Source: Opitutia bacterium UBA7374
GTDB taxonomy: Bacteria > Verrucomicrobiota > Verrucomicrobiia > Opitutales > Coraliomargaritaceae
Assembly: GCA_002469895.1 (NCBI GenBank)
Contig: DKOA01000066.1
Location: 1-9,733 of the forward strand
Direction of reading: 5' to 3'
Length of the DNA: 9,733 nt
Shown in pieces: positions 1 through 8,193 of this stretch (positions are counted from its first letter, which is position 1; each line of letters starts with the position of its first letter). A program made the position numbers and the translations under genes. The notes under the pieces are model-generated. The model was not told the origin of the DNA, searched no databases, and was given only the letters and a program-made list of their open reading frames with translations.

Positions 1-747
1 CGTTCACAGACCGGAGAAGAGGGCTTACGTATGCTTGTCGAGGAAGCGATCAAAGGAATCGAAGCTGAGCCGGGTAATATGAATCTTTACCGAGATGTGG
101 TTAGCCACTACCGCAAGTTAGGCGAATTTGATAACGCACTGGAATGGATCGGCAAGGCTCGCGAACTGGAAGCTGGACGTGCTGACGTAAATCTTGAACG
201 CTTGGAAGGTGCGATAAAGCGCGATAAGATGACCGCTGCGATCGAAGAGCAAGAAGCGATCCTTGAAGGGGATCCAGAAAATGCCGTGGCGAAGGATACA
301 GTTGCCAAGCTACGTGCTGAGGAGCGTGCCTTCCGCCGCGAACAGTCCGAACAACTTGTTCAACGTTACCCGAATGAGTTCAGCTACCGTTATGAACTGG
401 GTGAGCTTTATTTTGAGGATGGTGAAACAGATGCTTCCATTAAGGAGCTGCAGCTCGCTTTGCGCAGCCCAAAAGTACGGGTCAACTCACTCGTCCTTCT
501 GGGTAAAGCATACAAGAAGAAGAATTTCCACGACATGGCGGCCGAGCAATTTGTTGCAGCAAAAAGTGAAATTGCCGGCGTCAATGAGCAAAAGAAGGAA
601 GTACTTTATGAGCTGGGTGATTGCTACGAACAGCAGGGGGATATGGAAAAGGCTATGGCCGAATACAAGAGCCTCTACAGCGCAGATATTGCTTACCTCG
701 ACGTTGCTCAAAAGATTGACGACTTCTACAGCAAAAAGAACGGATAA
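1..747 (+). CDS. TPR-repeat protein, 5'-truncated by the window edge
   Basis: The reading frame is open from the first base. Ten residues (RSQTGEEGLR) precede the first visible Met at 31, so the true start probably lies upstream and this is the C-terminal part of a longer protein. Counting from the Met at 31, TPR-like helical hairpins are visible at about residues 16-49 (NMNLYRDVVSHYRKLGEFD), 115-148 (YELGELYFEDGETDASIKEL), 149-182 (LLGKAYKKKNFHDMAAEQF) and 191-222 (YELGDCYEQQGDMEKAMAEY). Residues about 50-110 are a charged, helical, probably coiled-coil spacer. The visible part has no membrane segment and no catalytic motif. TPR arrays are protein-protein interaction scaffolds, and the partner cannot be inferred. 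From memory, similar proteins with a variable N-terminus are common in Opitutae genomes. The stop is TAA at 745-747. It is followed by a long gap, so it appears to end its transcription unit. Confidence 0.85.
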   Translation, partial: RSQTGEEGLRMLVEEAIKGIEAEPGNMNLYRDVVSHYRKLGEFDNALEWIGKARELEAGRADVNLERLEGAIKRDKMTAAIEEQEAILEGDPENAVAKDTVAKLRAEERAFRREQSEQLVQRYPNEFSYRYELGELYFEDGETDASIKELQLALRSPKVRVNSLVLLGKAYKKKNFHDMAAEQFVAAKSEIAGVNEQKKEVLYELGDCYEQQGDMEKAMAEYKSLYSADIAYLDVAQKIDDFYSKKNG

Positions 748-753
748 TTTTTA

Positions 754-880
754 ATCGCTGGAAAACGACAGCTTGGCTTGACGAATATGATAGTCAACAG
801 GTTGCGTTGTAGATGAAATCATTCGGTCTATCGGGGATATGCTTTGATCAGACGGATTTGATCGCTGGATAAAATAGCTT
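754..880. repeat. Degenerate direct repeat pair (754-774 and 861-880)
   Basis: ATCGCTGGA occurs at 754-762 and again at 861-869. In both copies it is followed after a short A-rich stretch by AGCTT (770-774 and 876-880). The two copies are about 107 bases apart, and the similarity does not extend convincingly beyond about 21 bases. It may be chance, an old duplication or paired binding sites; nothing in the sequence decides between these. Confidence 0.3.
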
Positions 881-931
881 TTTGGGGTGGACTGTTATAT
901 CGTTTAGTAAATAGGCACGACCAGAGTAGGC

Positions 932-970
932 ACCGCTTCAAGCATCTCCACTATAGCGGTAGGTGAAGCG
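932..970. repeat. Overlapping, mutually exclusive inverted repeats upstream of NOS
   Basis: CGCTTCA at 934-940 is perfectly complementary to TGAAGCG at 964-970 (7 bp stem, 23-base loop). ACCGCT at 932-937 is also perfectly complementary to AGCGGT at 955-960. The two left arms overlap, so only one stem can form at a time. A short direct repeat TAGGCAC (912-918 and 928-934) abuts the left side. It is not a rho-independent terminator, because no T tract follows. It lies roughly 210 bases upstream of the NOS start and could be a regulatory or structured-RNA element, or a decayed repeat; the role is unknown. Confidence 0.4.
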
Positions 971-1167
971 TTACTTGGTGCGTTCCAATCATCGAAAGAT
1001 CCCAGATTGCGTGCGCTTATAGATGCTTTTATTTAAAGCGGTGAATGTATTTGCACAAACTTAACTAATCTATGTTTAAAAGTTCAAAATTATTATCCAT
1101 TTACATTTATCAGCAGACGACAAAATCGATTACGTGCTTGTCTCAATGCGTGATTTGAGTGCCTCTT

Positions 1168-1171
1168 AGGG
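1168..1171 (+). promoter_or_regulatory. Probable ribosome binding site deciding the NOS start
   Basis: AGGG lies 11 bases before the ATG at 1183. The other candidate starts, GTG at 1159 and ATG at 1207, have nothing comparable upstream. The spacing is slightly long, so support for the 1183 start is moderate. Confidence 0.4.
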
Positions 1172-1182
1172 TGTTGTTGCTC

Positions 1183-2298
1183 ATGTCTAACCTAAAAAAT
1201 CATAGTATGCATCGCGGAGCGGAAGCGTCAGAGTTTCTCGAGATGTGCGAGGAGGAACTTGAGCTGGGTAATGGGTATGCAGAGAAACGGCTTAACGAGA
1301 TTCGTAATGAGCTGGACTCCGGGAATTGTTGGCCAATGAATTTTCCTGAATTGGAGCACGGTGCTCGTGTTGCCTGGCGTAATAACGCACGTTGCATTGG
1401 GCGGCTTTTCTGGAGCAGCCTGCTGGTGCGGGATCGTCGCGAATTAACCGATCCTGCAAAGATTGCGGATGATTTGCAGGAGCACGTGCGGTTGGCAACA
1501 AATAGCGGGAAGATACAATCACTGGTCACGGTATATGCGCCCGCAGATAGTAATGGCGCGCAGGTACGCATTTGGAATCACCAGCTATTTGGTTATGCCG
1601 GCTACGGCAAACAGCCGGACGGCAGTTATCTGGGAGACCCCAAAAACGAGTCTTTTACAAAGCGAGCTCTGGAACTGGGCTGGGAGCCTGAGCGGACTGC
1701 TTTTGATTTATTACCATGGATCATTCAGCAGCGTGGTGAAGCGCCGCAGTTGTTTCCTGCGCCGGTCGATAGTTGCCTGCAAGTTCCGTTGCGGCATCCA
1801 CAGTTTGAATGGTTTACCGATCTCGGGCTTCGCTGGTATGCGGTTCCGATCCTTTCCGATATGAACCTGCGTATCGGGGGTGTTGATTTTCCAGCATCGC
1901 CCTTTAACGGGTGGTATATGGAAACAGAAATTGGTTCTCGGGATTTGGGCGATGTGGGTCGTTATAATGTACTCCCGAAGATAGCCGAGCGGATGGGCCT
2001 TCTCGGGGAGAAGTCCGATAAACTCTGGAAAGACCGGGCCTTGGTCGAACTCAATGAGGCGGTCTTACATTCTTACAGCGAAGACGGCGTGCGCATAGTG
2101 GATCACCATCGTGCTTCATCAGAATTTATGCGCTTCGTCGAACGCGAGAAGGAATCTGGCCGTCTTGTCTCCGGCAACTGGAGCTGGCTAGTCCCGCCGA
2201 TGAGTGGATCCGCTACGGAAGTATTTCATCGAGGTTTTAAAGATCGAAAGTATCTGCCGGACTACCAGTTGCAAACGTCTGCATGGCAGGCGGACTGA
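1183..2298 (+). CDS. nos: Bacterial nitric oxide synthase, oxygenase domain only
   Basis: This 371-residue protein matches the NOS oxygenase fold, which oxidises L-arginine via N-hydroxyarginine to citrulline and NO using haem and a reduced pterin. Numbering from ATG 1183: the haem-thiolate motif AWRNNARCIGR holds Cys71; WNHQL holds the substrate-contacting Gln134; GWYMETEIGSRD (243-254) holds the arginine-binding Glu249; RYN begins at Arg260; and the pterin motif WSWLVPPMSGS starts at Trp333. The length fits bacterial NOS (about 360 aa). It lacks the mammalian N-terminal zinc/hairpin segment and any C-terminal flavin reductase, so electrons must come from other cellular reductases. No signal peptide is seen, so it is cytosolic. 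The frame also opens at a GTG at 1159 (+8 residues), but ATG 1183 has the better ribosome site. Oddities: Gly137 where animal and Bacillus enzymes have Arg (RYAGY), Leu224 at the NO-release gate, and Glu247 in place of Gly. No NO-related or pterin genes are adjacent. The family call is very secure; activity is inferred. Confidence 0.96.
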   Translation: MSNLKNHSMHRGAEASEFLEMCEEELELGNGYAEKRLNEIRNELDSGNCWPMNFPELEHGARVAWRNNARCIGRLFWSSLLVRDRRELTDPAKIADDLQEHVRLATNSGKIQSLVTVYAPADSNGAQVRIWNHQLFGYAGYGKQPDGSYLGDPKNESFTKRALELGWEPERTAFDLLPWIIQQRGEAPQLFPAPVDSCLQVPLRHPQFEWFTDLGLRWYAVPILSDMNLRIGGVDFPASPFNGWYMETEIGSRDLGDVGRYNVLPKIAERMGLLGEKSDKLWKDRALVELNEAVLHSYSEDGVRIVDHHRASSEFMRFVEREKESGRLVSGNWSWLVPPMSGSATEVFHRGFKDRKYLPDYQLQTSAWQAD

Positions 2299-2300
2299 TT

Positions 2301-2325
2301 CACCGCATCTATGTTTGGCGCGGTG
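2301..2325. terminator. Weak candidate hairpin between the convergent NOS and gyrA genes
   Basis: CACCGC (2301-2306) and GCGGTG (2320-2325) form a perfect 6 bp GC-rich stem with a 13-base loop, just past the NOS stop at 2298. No T tract follows on either strand, so it is at best a weak or factor-assisted terminator. It is listed because the 83-base convergent gap needs one and nothing better is visible. Confidence 0.3.
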
Positions 2326-2381
2326 GGCGTCTACTTCGTATAGTACTCGGCGGTTCCTTTGAGAGGCACGTTTACCGGACG

Positions 2382-4883
<2,502 letters not shown>

Positions 4884-4933
4884 TTCTTAAAGGATAGCGG
4901 AGTTCGCGGATTTGCTGCGGGGCAATGGTGAGG

Positions 4934-7495
4934 CTATGCGTCGAGGTTGGATACGTTGAGTGCGTTGTCTTCGATAAATGCACGGCGACTGGGAACGTCT
5001 TCGCCCATGAGCATGGAGAAGATACCATCGGCAACTGCGGCATCGGCGATATCCACCTTGAGGAGGTGGCGCGTTTTCGGATCCATTGTGGTTTCAAAGA
5101 GCTGTTTGGGATTCATTTCTCCCAGACCTTTGTATCGTTGAATGCTTAGACCTCGGCGGCCAATTCCGCGAATGTTATCGACCAGATCGATGATTGAATA
5201 GAGCTCGATTATGTTTTCCTTCTTCGCATCTCCCTCATTCTCGATCAGTTTGTAGCGTGGTTCCTCGCTTCGGGTGAAGCGTTTTACATCCATCCCGTAA
5301 TTTGCCAATTCCCGGAGGATTTTGCTCATTTCGTTGGACTCATAAATCTCGTGCAAAGAACAGCGCTGCTGTACTTTTACACCATCATCTGTGGTGATTT
5401 CCCGGACGATGACTCCCTTGTTTTCCTCTTCGGCATCCTCGAACTCCTGGTGGAAAGCAATGCGCTCATCATCATTTGTGAGAAAGCGAAAATCCTCCTC
5501 GTTACCAGTGCGGGTACGCACGATATAACGAGGTAGGGTATAGCTTTCGGGGTCGTGCCGGTCGAGGTATTCAGCAAATTCACAGCCATAGCGGGTGACG
5601 CCACGGCCGATCATCTCTAGTCGGGAGAGACATTCAACGAGCTCATCAATCGTCTCTCCGGAAAGTTTCTTATTATCCCGCAGGCGCGTCAAATTGACAT
5701 CCTCTGATCCCAGTTCGAGGAGGATGCGATTAAGTTGTGGATCGTTGTCGATGTACTGTTCGCGACGTTTGCGCTTAATCTTATAGAGAGGCGGCTGCGC
5801 GATATATACGTAGCCAGCCTCAATCAAGCCGCGCATTTGGCGGAAGAGAAAAGTGAGGAGTAGGGTGCGAATATGGGCACCATCCACGTCCGCATCGGTC
5901 ATGAGGATGATTTTGTGGTAACGGGCCTTTTCAATATTGAAGGCACCATCGCCTTCATGGTCACCGATTCCGGTTCCCACAGCGGTGATCAATGCACGAA
6001 TTTCGTTGTTGGCCAGCACCTTGTCGAGGCGGGCCTTTTCCACGTTGAGAAGCTTACCACGAATCGGAAGGATGGCTTGGGTTGCGCGGTCACGGCCCTG
6101 TTTCGCCGATCCGCCCGCTGAGTCACCCTCAACAATATAAATCTCGGACACAGCCGGGTCACGGGAAGAGCAGTCGGCCAGTTTGCCCGGGAGGCCACCG
6201 CTCGAAAGGGCACCCTTGCGAACGGTTTCGCGAGCTTTACGAGCCGCTTCACGGGCGCGGGCCGCGTTCAGGCACTTGTCAATCAGCTTGCGGGCGATCT
6301 GCGGATTGGTCTCAAAATAATACTTCAGTTCTTCACCGGTGATTTTCTGGACGATGCCGTCCACCTCCCCGTTGGAGAGCTTTGTCTTGGTTTGTCCCTC
6401 AAAGCGAGGTTCCGGCACCTTGACGGAGATGACCGCGGTCAATCCCTCGCGGGCATCATCACCGGAGAGATTAGGGTCTTTGTCCTTAATCAGGTTATTC
6501 GCCTTGGCGTAGGCATTGATCACCCGGGTCAGTGCCGTACGGAAACCGGAGAGGTGGGTGCCCCCTTCGATATTATGAATCGAATTGGCGTAGGCGTAGA
6601 TCTGGTCGCTGTAGCCGTCATTGTACTGAAAAGCGATATCAACAACAATGTTGGCATCGAGATCCGGATTGGGAGTCGGGGCCTCGCCATGAAACGAGAT
6701 CGGCTCATCATGGAGGATGTTTTTGTTATCGTTGAGATAGGTTACGTACTCAGCGATGCCGTCTTTGAAGAGAAAGGACTCCGTTTTATTCGAGCGCTCA
6801 TCGGTAAAAGCGATTTCGATACCCGGATTGAGGAAAGCCAGTTCGCGGAGACGTTTGGCCAGCAGTTCAAACTTAAAGTCACGAGTCGTCAGGAAGATTT
6901 CGGGATCGGGAGAAAAGGCAATACGGGTACCGGTACGCCGGGTATCACCGATGATTTTCATTTTCTGCGTCGTGATGCCGCGGGAGAACTCCATCTTGTG
7001 GACTTTGCCGTCGCGGCAAACCTCGACTTCGAACCATTCGGATACCGCGTTGACGCATTTCGCGCCAACTCCATGCAAGCCACCGGAGACCTGATAGGCT
7101 CCTTTGCCAAATTTGCCCCCGGCGTGGAGGTTGGTCATGACCAATTCGAGGGCAGGGATCTGATACTTTGGGTGTATGTCTATGGGAATACCGCGACCAT
7201 CATCCTCAATGGAGCAAGAGCCGTCGTTGTGAATGCTCACGGTGATTTTTTTACAATGACCGGCCAGCGCCTCATCAATCGAGTTGTCTACTATCTCGAA
7301 TACACAGTGGTGCAAACCGCGTTCATTCGTATCGCCGATGTACATATCGGGACGCTTTCGGACACCTTCCAGACCTTCCAATTTTTGAATTTTGGAAGAG
7401 TCATAGGTATCATCTTTTTTAGTATTTTCGTCCCTAGGGGTAGGAATTTCAGAGGGCTTATTCGCAGGTGATTCTTTATCTGACATAAGCAGCAT
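4934..7495 (-). CDS. gyrB: DNA gyrase subunit B
   Basis: GyrB is the ATPase subunit of gyrase. The protein has 853 residues. The GHKL ATPase domain shows EIVDNSIDEALAGHC with the catalytic-base Glu67 and Mg-binding Asn71, EDDGRGIP (Asp98, Arg101), the lid GGLHGVGAKCVNAVS, Arg161 at the coumarin-contact position, and the transducer QTK with Gln368 and Lys370. The TOPRIM domain has VEGDSAGGSAKQGRDR (Glu456) and TDADVDGAH (Asp534, Asp536). The GyrA-binding tail includes QRYKGLGEMNPKQL (786-799). About 200 residues (roughly 573-780) are inserted between the TOPRIM core and that motif, like the E. coli-type insertion and absent from the 640-residue Bacillus type. A polar, disordered N-terminal extension of about 30 residues precedes the ATPase fold. 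The start is ATG 7495 or Met4 at 7486; no ribosome site separates them. It is the first gene of a gyrB-gyrA operon, transcribed divergently from the Rrf2 gene. Confidence 0.98.
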   Translation of the reverse strand: MLLMSDKESPANKPSEIPTPRDENTKKDDTYDSSKIQKLEGLEGVRKRPDMYIGDTNERGLHHCVFEIVDNSIDEALAGHCKKITVSIHNDGSCSIEDDGRGIPIDIHPKYQIPALELVMTNLHAGGKFGKGAYQVSGGLHGVGAKCVNAVSEWFEVEVCRDGKVHKMEFSRGITTQKMKIIGDTRRTGTRIAFSPDPEIFLTTRDFKFELLAKRLRELAFLNPGIEIAFTDERSNKTESFLFKDGIAEYVTYLNDNKNILHDEPISFHGEAPTPNPDLDANIVVDIAFQYNDGYSDQIYAYANSIHNIEGGTHLSGFRTALTRVINAYAKANNLIKDKDPNLSGDDAREGLTAVISVKVPEPRFEGQTKTKLSNGEVDGIVQKITGEELKYYFETNPQIARKLIDKCLNAARAREAARKARETVRKGALSSGGLPGKLADCSSRDPAVSEIYIVEGDSAGGSAKQGRDRATQAILPIRGKLLNVEKARLDKVLANNEIRALITAVGTGIGDHEGDGAFNIEKARYHKIILMTDADVDGAHIRTLLLTFLFRQMRGLIEAGYVYIAQPPLYKIKRKRREQYIDNDPQLNRILLELGSEDVNLTRLRDNKKLSGETIDELVECLSRLEMIGRGVTRYGCEFAEYLDRHDPESYTLPRYIVRTRTGNEEDFRFLTNDDERIAFHQEFEDAEEENKGVIVREITTDDGVKVQQRCSLHEIYESNEMSKILRELANYGMDVKRFTRSEEPRYKLIENEGDAKKENIIELYSIIDLVDNIRGIGRRGLSIQRYKGLGEMNPKQLFETTMDPKTRHLLKVDIADAAVADGIFSMLMGEDVPSRRAFIEDNALNVSNLDA

Positions 7496-7586
7496 AGGAT
7501 AGTTTGCATTACGGTTGGTTTACCACTAAAAAGTAGCCTTTGTTCTGTTTTTTCTGGCTTTTTAAAGGGCTAATAATCAGTGACTT

Positions 7587-7603
7587 GATTTTCCTCCAAA
7601 ATC
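7587..7603. promoter_or_regulatory. Candidate operator: perfect 6 bp inverted repeat
   Basis: GATTTT (7587-7592) and AAAATC (7598-7603) form perfect arms around CCTCC. A 17-base dyad in the middle of a divergent promoter region, next to a wHTH regulator gene, is a reasonable operator candidate. Binding by the neighbouring Rrf2 protein is inference only. Confidence 0.35.
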
Positions 7604-7638
7604 CTTTGGCAGAGATCCGTGATTTAGCATTTACTTCT

Positions 7639-7653
7639 TAGGTTCTGAGCCTA
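7639..7653. promoter_or_regulatory. Candidate operator just upstream of the Rrf2 start
   Basis: TAGGTTCTGAGCCTA is an imperfect dyad (6 of 7 arm positions pair around a central T) ending 11 bases before the ATG at 7665 and overlapping the start of the purine-rich ribosome-binding stretch AGAAAGAG. Its position would suit autorepression by the regulator. At this length, chance is possible. Confidence 0.3.
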
Positions 7654-7664
7654 GAAAGAGACCT

Positions 7665-8081
7665 ATGAAGCTTTCTCATAAGCTTGAATACGCCTGTCGT
7701 GTAATGGCTCAGCTTGGACGTTTTCATCGTCAGGAAAAGTTTTCGCACATAGATGGCTTGTCCGAGGCGGAGCAAATACCGGCCAATTATCTGGTTCAGA
7801 TCCTTAATGAACTGCGGACTGCTGGGTTGATCATTAGCAAGCGCGGAAAACAGGGTGGTTATGCTTTGTCGCGAGAACCGCGTGAAATTGAGCTGAAAAG
7901 TATTGTTCAGGCGATAGATCCCGAGCTTTTGGAGCGTAATTTTACCGATGCTGGGCATTCCGGTGCGCGCGTCGCCTCGCTATGGAGTGAGGTAAGCGCT
8001 ACATTAGAGACCAAGCTAGAGAAGTACACTCTGGAGGACTTTGTCATGCGTGACGAAAATGCGCAGATGTACTATATCTAA
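7665..8081 (+). CDS. Rrf2-family transcriptional regulator, cysteine-cluster-free, CymR-like
   Basis: This 138-residue protein has the Rrf2 layout: an N-terminal MKLSHKLEYACRVMAQL helix, a winged helix-turn-helix with recognition region IPANYLVQILNELRTAGLI (38-56), the wing SKRGKQGGYALSR (58-70), then a dimerisation helix. Rrf2 members such as IscR, NsrR and RirA bind an Fe-S cluster through three cysteines around residues 90-110. Here that stretch (DPELLERNFTDAGHSGARV) has none, and the only Cys is Cys11. The C-terminus, YTLEDFVMRDENAQMYYI, resembles the TLEDL...YMFYI ending of Bacillus CymR, a cluster-free Rrf2 repressor that controls cysteine metabolism with CysK. A CymR-like role is therefore possible but unproven. 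Start ATG 7665 is preceded by AGAAAGAG at 7653-7660. It is transcribed divergently from gyrB and converges with malQ. It is unlikely to be an NsrR-type NO sensor for the NOS gene. Confidence 0.9.
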   Translation: MKLSHKLEYACRVMAQLGRFHRQEKFSHIDGLSEAEQIPANYLVQILNELRTAGLIISKRGKQGGYALSREPREIELKSIVQAIDPELLERNFTDAGHSGARVASLWSEVSATLETKLEKYTLEDFVMRDENAQMYYI

Positions 8082-8137
8082 GTCAACCGATACACTCCGT
8101 TGCAGCTTAGAGCAGGCTTGGTAGGCTTCTTTTGTAT

Positions 8138-8193
8138 AGTGAGCTCAGCCGTACCGATAAGGCGCTTGTCGCCAAAAAAGCAGTGAGCCTCAG
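8138..8193. repeat. Short direct repeat and small GC hairpin in the Rrf2-malQ convergent gap
   Basis: AGTGAGCTCAG (8138-8148) recurs as AGTGAGCCTCAG (8182-8193), the second copy overlapping the malQ stop. Between them GGCG (8161-8164) and CGCC (8170-8173) form a 4 bp stem with a 5-base loop beside an A6 run on the + strand. The T run lies before, not after, the stem on the malQ strand, so it is not a canonical intrinsic terminator for either gene. The rest of the 108-base gap holds nothing recognisable. Confidence 0.3.

Larger units (their letters stand above)
748..1182. other. Non-coding gap between the TPR gene and NOS; putative NOS upstream region
   Basis: I see no convincing gene in these 435 bases. 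The longest plausible small frame is a 19-codon ATG frame beginning near 813, with no ribosome binding site. From about 1020 to 1110 the sequence becomes strongly AT-rich, as expected of a promoter for the NOS gene. TTGCAC at 1051-1056 could be a -35 element, but no well-spaced -10 stands out, so no start point is proposed. The left half holds a pair of overlapping inverted repeats (932-970) and a degenerate direct repeat, annotated separately. No clear intrinsic terminator follows the TPR gene. Confidence 0.6.
7496..7664. promoter_or_regulatory. Divergent control region between gyrB and the Rrf2 regulator
   Basis: These 169 AT-rich bases separate two genes transcribed away from each other, so promoters for both should lie here. 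No consensus -35/-10 pair is convincing on either strand. On the gyrB strand the best candidate is a TTGGAG ... TATTAG pair, which is weak. Two short palindromes (7587-7603 and 7639-7653) are annotated separately and are candidate operators. Confidence 0.55.

Noticed and set aside
263..754. A 163-codon frame overlapping the TPR gene on the same strand
   Set aside because: It is an out-of-frame shadow; the TPR frame has clear repeats, and this one has low-quality, Arg/Ser-rich sequence.
1159..1182. GTG start for NOS, eight residues upstream of the chosen ATG
   Set aside because: No ribosome binding site precedes it, and AGGG at 1168-1171 favours ATG 1183. It remains possible.
4884..4933. Separate gyrA promoter or a small gene in the gyrB-gyrA gap
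   Set aside because: Only 50 bases, with no recognisable promoter, ribosome-bound start or hairpin; cotranscription is simpler.
6392..7471. A 359-codon open frame on the + strand
   Set aside because: It lies entirely antisense to the highly conserved gyrB ATPase and TOPRIM coding sequence, has no recognisable domain and is best explained as a mirror of gyrB codon bias.
7665..8081. The Rrf2 protein as an NsrR-type NO sensor controlling the NOS gene
   Set aside because: The three cluster cysteines are missing, and the gene is more than 5 kb from NOS with the gyrase operon between them.
8161..8179. Intrinsic terminator from GGCG-CTTGT-CGCC next to A6
   Set aside because: The stem is only 4 bp, and the A/T run is on the wrong side for either strand's transcript.
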